The notes under the pieces: generated by a model
Told to the model about the DNA's origin: nothing
Database searches by the model: none
Seen by the model: only the letters and a program-made list of their open reading frames with translations
Part shown: positions 23,533-35,897 of the stretch, piece by piece
Position numbering within the stretch: the first letter of the stretch is position 1
Layout of the letters: each line of letters begins with the position of its first letter
Position numbers and translations under genes: made by a program
DNA from: Sipunculus nudus
Taxonomy: Eukaryota; Annelida; Sipuncula; Golfingiida; Sipunculidae
Assembly (NCBI GenBank): GCA_026874595.1
Contig: CM049318.1
Location: 46,356,456 to 46,420,455, forward strand
Direction of reading: 5' to 3'
DNA: 64,000 bases

Positions 23533-23755
23533 TCAGTGAAGGATGAAGGTAGGCGTGTGACCAGAATGAAATGCCATCTCTAATTCCAGACATATCCAGA
23601 TTCATCTATGAATATTGAGCGAATCAGAGACCCCGCGGTTCCAGTCAGTCATAAGCAGTGTTGTAGTCCCGTCACCACCGTCCAAGACCTAGGCCGAGTC
23701 ACCGCGACCCGCGTCAGATGTCTCTTTTATTGTGCGCTGATGACATTCTGATTCA

Positions 23756-24513
23756 TGTTAGGCAGGCTCTCGTTTATTGTGCGCAGGAGTGCTAAATGTT
23801 ATGCCGACTTTTTCGTTGCCATGGGAGACGTGCGAGTTGGCCTGGCACCCGTGTGGGGTCTGATGTGTAGAAACACAGCGTTCTTTGTTCTAGATGTTTC
23901 AAGTCTGTTACTGTAACGTGTGTATTGTTCTTTGGGGTTTTCCATTTCTATTATTTTCGGATAAAAAGTTACAAATAGGGGCTGTGTTTAGAACCGAGAG
24001 ATGAGAGAGAAAAATATACAAGCGGACACGGAAGAGTGTGAGTCAGTTTGTGGACCTTTCCGATAATTGCAGCTCTTATATTCTTCGAACTTTGTAACAG
24101 ATTTTATTCAGTTTTCAGTTTGCCTTTGGGACTATTACCAGAACTTCACTTTCGGATATCAACAGCTTGATTTCGGGATTGAATTGGAATATTATTCTCT
24201 GAGAAGATTTATGTGAATTCTTCATCCAGATTATATGTTTTAAAGGACTTGTTGAGTCGTGACAGTGGTGGTATCCAGAAAAGCCTAGGATCACTCTGGT
24301 ACTATACATTTTTATTGTTTTACTGTGTAATTGTATTGAGTGTATTGTAATGTTAGGATTGTTTTAAGAATAAATTATAATTATTTTTAACAAAAAAACA
24401 CTGACTACTTTATTCATTCCCCTAGACATTTCACGCTGATTTTGTTTTATCTCATTAACAAAATTTATGCTCGTCACGACTACGTGAATTGTTTGTTATT
24501 AGGTTCCGTAACA
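23756..24513 (+). mobile_element. Diverged 5' LTR of a second Gypsy subfamily (copy A)
   Basis: It starts TGTTAGGCAGGC and ends GGTTCCGTAACA. The middle and 3' half align with the 47170 LTR (GGACCTTTCCGATAA, GACAGTGGTGGTATCCAGA, AGAATAAATTATAATTA). It carries an AATAAA signal near 24370. Directly after it lies a primer-binding-site-like CTTGTCCGGGAGGC (24527-24542). Overall divergence from the 47170 LTR is high, so it is a separate subfamily. Confidence 0.75.
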
Positions 24514-24666
24514 TAAAACTGTGGGCTTGTCCGGGAGGCTTAATATTTTTGAAAATTTATTAGGCCTTGACCTAGACACATTGTTTACATTACATTGTTA
24601 ACAAGATTTATCTTAGTTTTTTTTATGTTTTTTTTTTTTTTTTTGTTATTATTTTAACATTTTAAC

Positions 24667-25550
24667 ATGGCAGATTTCAAACCTGAGACATATGTTGAAG
24701 ATCCCGATCCTGATCAAAAGATTAGTTGTTGCGATTGGGACAACAGTTAGGGCTAGGTGTGAAAAAGCTTTGAGCAAGCCTGATATCATTGCTAAAATCA
24801 TGCAAGATCTAGTTAGCAAAGGTTTCATTGAAGAGAGTGAAGTGGAAACGTAAAAAATGACAGCCTTGCTATGCAGTTAGAATTTAGAAAGTTAGAAATG
24901 CAACATGAGCTAGCATCGAAACAGTTAGAGAGGGAAGAACATGACAGATTAGAAAGAGAAAGACGACTGATAAAGAAAAGAAATTGAGTTAAAACGACTG
25001 GAGTTAGAAAGTCTTAAATTAGAACACAATCTACATGCTGCCCCAACTCGCAGTTTTGATGTTACTAAACACATTAGACTTGTCCAACCTTTTTAAAAAA
25101 AGAGGTTGATAAATATTTCTTACAATATAGTGCCGAAGGTAGCCGAAAATTTAAAATGGCCTAAGGATAATTGGACTATACTATTACAAAGTGTACTGAC
25201 TGGCAAGGCCAGAGAAATTTATACAGAGCTTTCAGTAAAAGCAGCTGCTGACTATGACCAGGTTAAACGGTTAATCCTAAAAGGTTATGAGTTAGTTCCG
25301 GAGGCTTACCGCAAGAAATTCAGAAATTGGGAAAAGCGCGTAGAACAGACCTATGTAGAATTTGCCAGGACGAAAGAGCAGTTGTTTGATCGCAGGTGTA
25401 GTTCTAAAAATGTAATGAAAGATAATGACAATTTGCGCCAGTAATTTTGCTTGAAGAATTTAAGCGCTGCATTAACGCAGATGTCATATATTTTCTTGAT
25501 GAGAAAAGTCCTGAAACACTTGACATTGCTCCTTAATTAGTAGAGGATTA
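24667..25550 (+). pseudogene. Gypsy gag, 5' part, truncated by the duplication junction (copy A)
   Basis: It begins ATGGCAGATTTCAAACCTGA (24667), identical to the gag start at 48119. After frameshifts the main open piece is 25106-25444, with PKVAENLKWPKDNWTILLQS, VPEAYRKKFRNWEKR and EQTYVEFARTKEQLFDR. That last block resembles the SCAN domain, which derives from the Gag capsid of Gmr1-like Gypsy elements. The ORF is cut at 25550 by the tandem-duplication junction, so only a fragment exists here. Confidence 0.8.
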
Positions 25551-26068
25551 TTTTGTCCCATTTTTTAAAACACATTTTCAATGGTAAAACATGCATTATA
25601 CTAGTTGCTTTGTTTTCAGTTTAAACTGAACACAATGAGAAACAATACTTGTTGAAATTTGGTTCAAATGTTTCTTGAATTTTTTAGATCTTGTTCTTGG
25701 AGTGTACTGCATGTGGATTGACAGATAAGGAATACTTCGAAATTACGAAGTTATGATTTACTGAAGTCAGTTGAATATCAGAATCAAACATTATTAAAAC
25801 AAAATACAGTTACAGTTTCTTTCAATCTATAAATCTGTAGCCTCTTAACTTCACCTGGAACACCACACTCGCTTAGATAAGAAATAAAACCTTTAAGGTA
25901 GCAACCTGTTTGAAACCCCTATATTTAAATTCAAATCAAAAGTGGTTTATATTCATTTAAGACCCCATAAAGTATAATTACTTTAAACCTGGTACACTAA
26001 TCTTTCTTATATTATACATTTTTTTTAATTTTTCGTTCATTTTCACATTATTTTGAAACATTTAAAAA

Positions 26069-26306
26069 ATAATTTTTAAAGGTACACTATTTTTTTACCC
26101 CTAGTAACTGTTATCCCCTTTTTTATAAACTAACATTAAACTGCATGACAATATCTTAAAATTTTTTTTATATTGTTTCTTCTCTATCATGATTCTGTCT
26201 ACCCAGAAACTGAAATTTTAAGTTTTTATTCAACAATTTATAGAATGAAAAAAGTTGATTACTGTTACTAGGGGCTTAAAATTGTGTGCCTTTTAAAAAA
26301 ATTATA
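26069..26306. mobile_element. MITE with CCCCTAGTAAC terminal inverted repeats (copy B)
   Basis: Duplicate of the 19975-20210 element, nearly identical. Confidence 0.6.
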
Positions 26307-26313
26307 TATATAT

Positions 26314-27105
26314 TGTTACGGAACCTAATATAAACAGATCACGTATGCGTGATAAACACAAATTCTGTAACGGAAATAAAAAAAAATCAGATTCTGTAAC
26401 ACTAGGCAGCGTGAAATGTCTATGGGAATGAATAAAGAACTCCGTGGTTATTTGTTAACAAATTACTTTAATTTATTCTTAAAACAACCCTAACATTACA
26501 AGAAACTAAATCAATACAATTATACAGTAAAACAGCGGTATAGCAACGAGTCAATACAATCACACAGAAAATAATGTATGTGTACAGTACCTGGATACCA
26601 ACACCATCACAGCGATAAGTCCTTTAAATGTAAACTCTCGGAGAATGACAGTCCAGTGGAAAGTTCTTGCAACAACCTAGAAAGTTAACTGAAGTTCAAA
26701 TGCATAAAATCCAGGAGAAAGTCTTTGAACATCTATAATTGCCGCATCCGTCGGATAAGGTCCTAGAAACTCGCACACGCTCTTGCGTCCGCTGGAAAAT
26801 CTGCTCTGCCCTCTCTGCTTAAACATAGCCCCTTATATACTCTTCAACCCAAGCCGGGAATTTTCCACTGCTCGAACAGTCTATAAGATCTTGCACAATC
26901 ACAGTAAACGCGCGCTTCAGGAATTCGCTAGAAAAACAGCGCTGCGTGTCTTCACACACCATGGTGTACACGTGACTCACGACCAAGCCAGCAGGACAAC
27001 ATGAGTTCAACCGGTACGGATTAAACATAGAATGTAACAAGCGGCCAGGCAAGAGCGCTACAACATGAGTTACGCCCGTGTCACACAATAAAAAAGAGCA
27101 CCTGT

Positions 27106-27109
<4 letters not shown>
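26314..27109 (-). mobile_element. Solo Gypsy LTR, antisense (copy B)
   Basis: Duplicate of 20219-21014 with the same 796-bp length and almost no change. The (AT)n after it has grown to about 42 bp (27110-27151), compared with about 14 bp in copy A. Confidence 0.88.
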
Positions 27110-27154
<45 letters not shown>

Positions 27155-28855
27155 ATTATGTATGTATAATATTAACTGAGGTTCCTTCATCACTGAGCCC
27201 ATAACTTCAATTCATGTAAAACTGAAATCCAAATTAAGATTAAAAAAAAAATAACTCAATGCAGCGTTTTCAATCTTCTCCAACCTCTGCTCAGATGTTT
27301 AATAAATGAAATACTTCAACAGTAAATCACTGCTAATCAATTAGCTCTCAGCAAGTCATATTTAAATATATATGTATGCCAAAAATAAGGAATTTAAGTC
27401 AATCCCCTAAGGTGTATGGAATGAGCATATTTGCCCTCCCGTAAAAACATAGGCACAGGAGGGTTTTTTGAACATTTATTTGCTTTCGTTAGGGGAGGCA
27501 ACAATGATCAAACCCTACCAGATCATGATAAATTTAAAGTGCTTCATAATACCTAAAAAGTTTATTATGGAAGGTGCTAATATATATTAATTATAACAGC
27601 TGAGAATTTCAATCTTTTCATCTTAAATATAAACCAATAACATCAAACATAATATACCTTTATACAGAAATGAACAGGTCTGCAGGAATATATTGGTATT
27701 ACGGTACAGTAAATTGGAAGAGACTGCCAATCGCTTTGTCACATGAAATGGGTTAAAATCACAATAGCATGAAAAATCATAATTACTATACCACTGTTCT
27801 GTTTATTGTTTGAGAAAATTTTGCCATGAAGGATTTATTTTTAAGTTGTCTTTCAGTATATTGAGTGAACTAGACATTTTAAATAATTAATTTTTTTTTT
27901 AATAGATGGGTAATGTTAAATACAGAGAAGATTTGTACAATTCCTAGTGGCATCAAAGGAATGCAAATTTACCCTAAAAGGTGGTGGCATGAGGTTATTA
28001 AGGTAAATCAATTCAACTATAATGCAAACTATAAATCATTTACAATAAATCAATACAAATCAATAGTGCAGACTACAAATATATGAGTGTACATAATATC
28101 AGTAAAACATATACAAATAAATACTCAGAATAATTTGTATATCTTGTTTTTGTACATTGAAAGGCACTTTAACTTAAGAACAGACCCCGTACTTGTACTC
28201 GAGTGCATTAAAAATCATGTACTTGTATTTGTACATTAAATTCTAAAGTAGCCTACTTGTTCTGAGGTAGAGATGCCTTGTACTAAACTCAAGCCTGGAA
28301 AGAGGGAAATGCGTATATTTTTTTTTCTCACAAATCCCTTAGTGTAATATTCCTCTTCTGGATATTGTTGATCTCTGGAAGGGTATTAGTCCCTCGGTGT
28401 AACAGTGAACCCAACCTCCAAAAAAACTTGGATATGCTCCTGGGTCCCGTAGTTATGGGTGCCTCCTTTTGTAGGTAAAATCCTATAATGACGTCATCAA
28501 AGTTCTCTCAAAGTCTGCCATGTCCGTTTTATGGGGTTATGAAAGATGTCGCCAACTCTACGCTTTCTTGTCATATCATGACTTGTTTGCAGGAAAATCA
28601 AATCATATAAATCAATGTTTTCCACATTAATTATATATGCATTTTCCTCTATCTACCCCTGGTGCAAAATATTGGGCTTGTTTGCCTTGCCAATCAGTCA
28701 GCACGAAAAAAAATTTGAACAGGGACAGTAGAAGAGACTATATCTGTATGTACCATGTGGAATTTAAAATCTGTAGGTCAAACAGTATCCAAACGCGCCG
28801 GTAAGCAGACGGACGGACGACGGACGCAGGGTCATCGGTACAGCTCAGTTAACAT
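27110..28855. other. Unassigned duplicated sequence (copy B)
   Basis: Counterpart of 21015-22740; no gene or RNA recognised. It begins with the expanded (AT)n and ends with the same GGACGGACGACGGACG motif. Confidence 0.45.
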
Positions 28856-29400
28856 ATACTTAGTTATAAGCAGCTGAAAAACAATGATATACATGGTTTT
28901 TTTTTTCAAATGTTTGCCATGCATGTTATCGTCATTTCATGCATTTTAAGTCAATTGAATGGTTATGACTGTGTGAAAATAGAGGTGTTTGGAGGGCACA
29001 GCGGTAATTAACCTTTCAGTCTGTATGCAGCTTCTTCCACTTTAAATATGCGTTGAGCCCATGCTACGACTTCGTCCACTGACCATTCCTTATAACCTTA
29101 TATATCCATTCACAGGTAGTTTTCCACTGTACTATAGCTTGTCCTTCAATCCGTTCCGTTTATCGCGCGTTTCCGTCATCAAATGTCCGTTAAACACCGA
29201 AAAAGGCCACACGTTCGATTTGATTTGGAGCGAAACATGTTTAAAACGTGTGTCAAACATGTTGAGGCATCTCACGCCAAAAAGAAATAAAAGTGCCGTA
29301 CCACATCTTTTAAGCATGTCTCTATCTAAAACATATAATGAAGTGAGACATGTCTCAACTACTTTGAAACGGCACCTAACCCCCAATTTTTGCAGTGTTT

Positions 29401-29652
29401 GCATATTTAAAGTCTATGAATATTTAAAGTCTTTTTCAGTTCTTTGTAAATTTATATCTTTTTGTATTTAAAGTCTTTGAATATTTAGAGTCTTTGCATA
29501 TTATATGTTTTTGTATATTTAAAGTCTTTGAATATTTAACGTATTTGTATATGTAAATTCTTTGTATGTTTTAAGTCTTTGCATATTTAAAGATTTTGTA
29601 TAATTGAAGTCTTTGTATGTTTAATATATTTTTATATTTAAAGTGTTTGTAA
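29401..29652. repeat. 17-bp AT-rich minisatellite (copy B)
   Basis: Duplicate of 23281-23532. Open frame 29061-29471 just upstream has no recognisable domain and differs in length between copies, so it is not considered a gene. Confidence 0.8.
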
Positions 29653-29876
29653 ATCAGTGAAGGATGAAGGTAGGCGTGTGACCAGAATGAAATGCCATCT
29701 CTAATTCCAGACATATCCAGATTCATCTATGAATATTGAGCGAATCAGAGACCCCGCGGTTCCAGTCAGTCATAAGCAGTGTTGTAGTCCCGTCACCACC
29801 GTCCAAGACCTAGGCCGAGTCACCGCAACCCGCGTCAGATGTCTCTTTTATTGTGCGCTGTTAACATTCTGATTCA

Positions 29877-30632
29877 TGTTAGGCAGGCTCTCGTTTATTG
29901 TGCGCAGGAGTGCTAAATGTTATGCCGACATTTTTCGTTGCCATGAGAGACGTGCGAGTTGGCCTGGCACCCGTGTGGGGTCTGATGTGTAGAAACACAG
30001 CGTTCTTTGTTCTTGGTGTTTCAAGTCTGTTACTGTAACGTTTGTATTTTCGGATAAAAAGTTACAAATAGGGGCTGTGTTTAGAACCGAGAGATGAGAG
30101 AGAAAAATATACCAGCGGACACGGAAGAGTCAGTGTGAGTCAGTTTGTGGACCTTTCCGATAATTGCAGCTCTTATATTCTTCGAACTTTGTAACAGATA
30201 TTATTCAGTCTTCAGTTTGCCTTTGGGACTATTACCAGAACTTCACTTTCGGATATCAACAGCTTGATTTCGGGATTGAATTGGAATATTATTCTCTGAG
30301 AAGATTTATGTGAATTCTTCATCCAGATTATATGTTTTAAAGGACTTGTTGAGTCGTGACAGTGGTGTTATCCAGAAAAGCCTAGGATCACTCTGGTATT
30401 ATACATTTTTATTGTTTCACTGTGTAATTGTATTGATTGAGTGTATTGTAATGTTAGGATTGTTTTAGGAATAGATTATAATTATTTTTAACAAAAAAAC
30501 ACTGACTACTTTATTCATTTCCCTAGACATTTCACGCTGCCTAGTGTGACAAAATCTGATTTTCTTTATCTCCTTAACAAAATTTATGCTCGTCACGACT
30601 ACGTGAATTGTTTGTTATTAGGTTCCGTAACA
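29877..30632 (+). mobile_element. Diverged 5' LTR of the second Gypsy subfamily (copy B)
   Basis: A 756-bp duplicate of 23756-24513, followed by the same primer-binding-site-like CTTGTCCGGGAGGC. Confidence 0.75.
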
Positions 30633-30777
30633 TAAAACTGTGGGCTTGTCCGGGAGGCTTAATATTTTTGAAAATTTATTAGGCCTTGACCTAGACACAT
30701 TGTTTACATTACATTGTTTACAAGATTTATCTTAGTGTTTTTTGGGTTTTTTTTTGTTATTGTTTTAACATTTTAAC

Positions 30778-32350
30778 ATGGCAGATTTCAAACCTGAGAC
30801 ATATGTTGAAGATCCCGATCCTGATCAAAAGATCAGTTGTTGCGTTTGGGACAACAGTTAGGGCTAGGTGTGAAAAAGCTTTGAGCAAGCCTGATATCAT
30901 TGCTAAAATCATGCAAGATCTAGTTAGCAAAGGTTTCATTGAAGAGAGTGAAGTGGAAACGTAAAAAATGACAGCCTTGCTATGCAGTTAGAATTTTGAA
31001 AGTTAGAAATGCAACATGAGCTAGCATCGAAACAGTTAGAGAGGGAAGAACATGACAGATTAGAAAGAGAAAGACGACTGATAAAGAAAAGAAATTGAGT
31101 TAAAACGACTGGAGTTAGAAAGTCTTAAATTAGAACACAATCTACATGCTGCCCCAACTCGCAGTTTTGATGTTACTAAACACATTAGACTTGTCCAACC
31201 TTTTTAAAAAAAGAGGTTGATAAATATTCCTTACACTTTAGTGCCGAAGGTAGCCGAAAATTTAAAATGGCCTAAGGATAATTGGACTATACTATTACAA
31301 AGTGTACTGACTGGCAAGGCCAGAGAAATTTATACAGAGCTTTCAGTAAAAGCAGCTGCTGACTATGACCAGGTTAAACGGTTAATCCTAAAAGGTTATG
31401 AGTTAGTTCCGGAGGCTTACCGCAAGAAATTCAGAAATTGGGAAAAGCGCGTAGAACAGACCTATGTAGAATTTGCCAGGACGAAAGAGCAGTTGTTTGA
31501 TCGCAGGTGTAGTTCTAAAAATGTAATGAAAGATAATGACAATTTGCGCCAGTGATTTTGCTTGAAGAATTTAAGCGCTGCATTAACGCAGATGTCATAT
31601 ATTTTCTTGATGAGAAAAGTCCTGAAACACTTGACATTGCTCCTTAATTAGCTAAGGATTATATATTAACACACAAAGTGTTCTTTATTAGCAAATGAAA
31701 CCAGTCATTCACAAACAAAAATGTAAACCAGTATGGTCATAAGAAAATCTGTAATTACTGCCTAAAGGAAGGTCATTTCATATCTGACTGCTGCAAACTC
31801 GCAAAACAACCGAAGAGCAAATCTTCTGGTTTTGTTTAAAAATCTATGCATAGGCTAGTACAAGAGCCAAACTCTTTACATGTAAATAAGGGGTACAACT
31901 CCTTCATTGACTCTAATAAAGAGTTTGATGCTACTGACTCCAAAGAAGAATCCGCAGCCTGCGGGGTAATAACCTCATTTGATTCCTACGAGGAATTTAA
32001 TAAGGCTAGGTGCTTTCAAGACTCCTGCGAGGAGTATCCACTAAATAAGGCTAAGTGCTTTTATGACTCTTACGAGAGTATTTCAAATGAGGCCAGGTCT
32101 TCTTATGACAAACAGAAGTTTGTGTCTGCTGAGGAAAATTCCTTTGTTGACTCCCATGAGGAGTTTGATTGTAATAAAGATGTAGATTCCTTTAGTGTCT
32201 CCGAAAAAGAGTTTATGACTGACACTATCAATGTCAGTTCTTTGTTTGAGGATACTGAGCTAGTAGATTTCTCTCCTGACTCTGAACTGGTTCTGGACAA
32301 ACTCTTATGTTAGCAAACACTTTGCCATTTTCCAATAGGCCCTTTACTGG
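30778..32350 (+). pseudogene. Gypsy gag remnant of the second subfamily (copy B), truncated
   Basis: It starts with ATGGCAGATTTCAAACC at 30778. The SCAN-like capsid block is in 31217-31555. A zinc-knuckle remnant (CNYCLKEGHFISDCC) is near 31751-31795. The acidic repeat-like C-terminal part (SYEEFNKAR, DSHEEFD) lies in 31846-32313. Stops and frameshifts interrupt it. Homology to the 47170 element stops near 32350, just past the position of the protease start, after an internal deletion. No pol follows. Confidence 0.8.
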
Positions 32351-33500
32351 TGCATTTGGTGTTATTTTACAAATTTTGGAATTCCAATACTCTACCCCCC
32401 TGAATTTATGGTCCTCCATATAAAACCATAGAAAATATTTTTTCAAATTTTTCTTTTAAGTGTAATCCCCATGTACACCCCCTCTGAACTTTGTGTAAAA
32501 CATCGAAAATGCCATTGTTTTCAGTATTTTTCATCAATTCATCAGCTCTTTATTACCAGAGATTAAAAATATATTTAAGTTGCTATAAAACATATTGACA
32601 TAATCATACTTACTGGAATTGATATACAATGGTCATGTTTCACTGATGTAATAAGTGTATGACCTTAGAAATATCGTAAACATGTGGAAATTAAGCATGT
32701 AATCATAATGCCATATTGAACTTATCAAAGCATGTACCTTTATACTGCTATGTACTGTTATACTGATTCCCTAGTATTGGATAACATATCCAACACACTG
32801 CTATTAAACATTTTATGCCCCATCATCCCCCCGGGGGGGGGCATAAAGTGTTTTCCTTCCGGTCAGTCCGTACGTCCGCCATGTCCGTCCGTCACAGATT
32901 GTTAAAGTTTTTGCTAGGGCCTTATACGTTGAGAATGTTTACAGGTATGCAGAAGCATATGTTTTATAAACATTCTCATCTAGTTGTTACTTTGTGTTAA
33001 GATGCATGTACTGTCAGAGAGTAGCGTGTGCTATGCAAATCTTATATTTCTCTGACATACGATGATTACTGCCTGCTTATCCCAGATTATTTATGCAGAT
33101 ATGGTTTGGTGAGTTCATGGTTTTGTTCTATAGCCTGCCACCTAAATATTATTGTAATAAATGTATATAAAATAGTGCAGCAAATTAAATCAGACCCCAA
33201 ATAATTTAATACACAGAATTTAGTTCCCTTATAATATTTTCTGTAAGTGCTATAAAGGAAAAACACCAGATTCAGAGCACTCTGAAAACGGATCCTCCTG
33301 TTTTGAGCTGACGCTCCCTCAACCCTCCCTTTTTCAGATGGGATTACCTTTTCAGGATGCAACTGTACACTTTACTGATTACTGTTTCTCCCTCCCGGAA
33401 TCCTGTACTGTATATATCTGCTGAAAATTTGCTGGTATATATCGATTTTATCAATATCTGCATGAAGACTTAGTACTCTTTCCTTTCAGCTGACCGGATA
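32351..33500. repeat. Unassigned sequence with a mollusc-type repeat and a C/G hairpin
   Basis: TTTATGCCCCATCATCCCCC facing GGGGGGGGCATAAA (32812-32848) forms a hairpin, followed by GTCCGTACGTCCGCCATGTC (about 32868-32887). This layout is similar to dispersed bivalve repeats with a G/C hairpin and GTCCGTCCG tail. The remainder up to 33500 shows no gene. Confidence 0.4.
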
Positions 33501-34031
33501 TAAAATGGCAAGTCCAGAAACTAGGTCAAAGTGTAAGAAGTTTCTTGAGGGAGAAAGTTATACTGAAGTTGCAAAATTTCCTTCGGGAAAGCTCCCAACA
33601 AAAACGATGTCATACAAAGCATGCTGTATTTATCCAGAACAAAAAGAACAGGTCAGTCACAACGGTCAAAAGAAGATGCAGCTTCACTACTAGCTGAACT
33701 GATCCAGGAGCACTGGCTCTTTTGTAATTTGTATACAGTGTCAACAAAAAATATCAAGAAGCATATCTTGAATCTGTATTCCCAGTTCATAAAACTAGTG
33801 CAGACCAGGTAAATGCGAAAAATGATGCATACTTTCAAAAAGTTACGAGCTTCAACTCAGAAAATGCTAAGATATTTGATGTATTTTGCATTGACAGCCA
33901 ACAAAGAAAAAAACTTGAATCTTGCGATGAACTTAAAATGACTGATATGGAATGGGAATATCAGCAAGCAGAAAGGAAAATGATATGTAAAGATTTTGTA
34001 GACAGAAGGTGGAGTAAAACTATGGAAAGAA

Positions 34032-34175
34032 GAAGAAACGATATGCAGTATTTAGAAAAAATGCGTGAAGAAAGTGAGGAGTATATGCCCACGGTACCGG
34101 CATATATCATGGCAGCAGTGAAGAGTCCACTGATGCTGATGAGAAGAGGAATGTAGATGACACTTACAAGATTCC
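34032..34175 (+). repeat. 144-bp direct repeat flanking the L1-like insertion, left copy
   Basis: It matches 35754-35897 at constant offset 1722 with about four differences (for example GAAACG versus GAAAAG, CCCACGG versus CCCACAG). Part of the transposase-like coding region, so the right copy duplicates host coding sequence. Confidence 0.88.
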
Positions 34176-35753
34176 GCCTGACTTTTGTAAAAAAACTTAA
34201 TAAGTTAACATTATCTTTCATTTGGAGTGGAGGAAAAGAGCAAATTAAAAGATCAAGATTAATGCAGGATTTAGAGAAAGGAGGGCTAAATGCAACCACA
34301 TATTTAATCAATTATATTAACTTCAAGAATATCATGGATGAAAAGATACATTAAATCAGACAATCAAATCTGGAAAGCATTTTTTTAATATTATCTGGAA
34401 ACAGTATGTCCAAATATAAATTTTATTGAATAGTAATATGGATCCAAATGAAATAAATTAAAAATGCCTAGTTTTTATAAAGAAATACTGAGAAGTTATG
34501 TAATCTTGCGCACAAATTAATTTGAAGTGGTCCCTGTAAGACAACAAATTATATGGAATAATAAAATGTTAACATTATTCGCAGAACCTGTCTATTGGTA
34601 AAATGTTTTATAGATGCAAGCATCATTACAGGATCAGATTTATTTCTTAATAATTCTATTGTTCCTTTCAAACAATGGACTAATAGAGGTATACATGGAA
34701 TAGATTTCTTGAAGTGGTATGCTCTTGTTTCCATGATAAGAAAAGAAAGTGTATGCAGGCAGGTTAACTTAGGAAATCCTCTAGACTTTTATATTTACAT
34801 AGATAAATTTGTACAGGTAATAGAGATCTCCAATAATATAATATATTCTACTTTAAAAAACATGTTGTTAGAAAAAGGGACCTATGTTCCAAAAGTGAGT
34901 ACATAGTGTCCAGACTGCGATATTAATTTAGAAAGGATGTATTCACTTCCTGTAAAAATATGTATGGGTGTCATATCACAAGTATTTCAATATAAATTTC
35001 TGAACAATTGTTTGGTCAATAATTATTGGTTATGCAAATGGAAAATTAAAGATTCCGATCTGTACATTTTGTGATAAGGAACCGGAGACTTTAATACATT
35101 TATTTTGGGAATGTGATAAAGTAGCTGATCTCTGGTCAGGGTTAGAAGTATGGTGTCGGAAACAGATGATAATATTTGACAAATGTTTATCAGTAATATT
35201 GTTTGGCGATTTTAATGCTTCAGTGAGTAGTAATTTAATGATTTTGCTGGCTAAGCAATTCATAAATAACTGCGAGATAACAAAGAATATCCAACTTTAA
35301 CAGAAGTTACAATTTTTTTATTTGGAGATATGTAAAAGTTGAATATATTATTGCACAAAAAAATAATAAAGTAGATAATTTTATAAATAAATGGCATCCA
35401 TACATTCAAGACAGAAATTTGTTAGAATATATACTATAGTAGGGCGTGCATGCATATACAAACATGTATGTTTGTATGCAGATGTATGTATGTATATATA
35501 TAGTGTGATATATCTATATATATATATATGTATATTGGTACATATATGTATATATGAGTAGAGATTTATACTTTCATGAACACTTTGAGGATGTTGGTTA
35601 AAGCGATTTATTCTGGAAGTTGGCATAATATGTATTTTAGGGCAGGTCATGTTTAGGAGTCACACATGAGCAATCCATTATTTGCATTTATTTTGTGGAA
35701 TTGGTTTTCTATTATGGGGGTGGGATGGGGGTTAAAATGACTAAATTGAAAAT
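34176..35753 (+). mobile_element. L1/Tx1-like LINE fragment inserted in the transposase-like gene
   Basis: About 1.58 kb closely matching 42513-44111 of the LINE at 41322. It starts at GCCTGACTTTTGTAAAAAA, so it is 5'-truncated within the RT thumb. It stops near AATGACTAAATTGAA, about 120 bp before the 3' end of the other copy, so it lacks the usual tail. Frames 34157-34354 and 34595-34906 match 42938-43249 and its neighbours. A FCDKEPETLIHLFWECDK zinc-finger-like C-terminal block lies near 35069-35115. Confidence 0.85.
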
Positions 35754-35897
35754 GAAGAAAAGATATGCAGTATTTGGAAAAAATGCGTGAAGAAAGTGAG
35801 GAGTATATGCCCACAGTACCGGCATATATCATGGCAGCAGTGAAGAGTCCACTGATGCTGATGAGAAGATGAATGTAGATGACACTTACAAGATTCC
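35754..35897 (+). repeat. 144-bp direct repeat, right copy
   Basis: Second copy of 34032-34175. The transposase-like reading continues from it (MNVDDTYKIPSEDVSSSYTS near 35870). Confidence 0.88.

Larger units (their letters stand above)
19451..25550. repeat. 6.1-kb tandem duplication, copy A
   Basis: Copy A begins at the TTTTGTCCCA word (19451) and ends at 25550 in the middle of a Gypsy gag, where the sequence jumps straight back to TTTTGTCCCA (25551). Copies A and B match almost continuously, with offset growing from 6100 to 6111 bp through small indels. The head-to-tail junction shares at most a base or two, so it looks like a microhomology or blunt-end duplication. Contents: MITE, antisense solo LTR, unassigned AT-rich DNA, 17-bp array, and LTR plus 5' gag of a diverged Gypsy element. 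Confidence 0.93.
25551..31661. repeat. 6.1-kb tandem duplication, copy B
   Basis: Direct repeat of 19451-25550 with few substitutions and several indels: a longer (AT)n at 27110-27151, loss of a roughly 30-bp piece in the diverged LTR near 30045, and presence of a CCTAGTGTGACAAAATC stretch missing from copy A. After 31661 the Gypsy gag continues into sequence absent from copy A. Copy B therefore carries the original right flank and copy A the original left flank. Confidence 0.93.
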
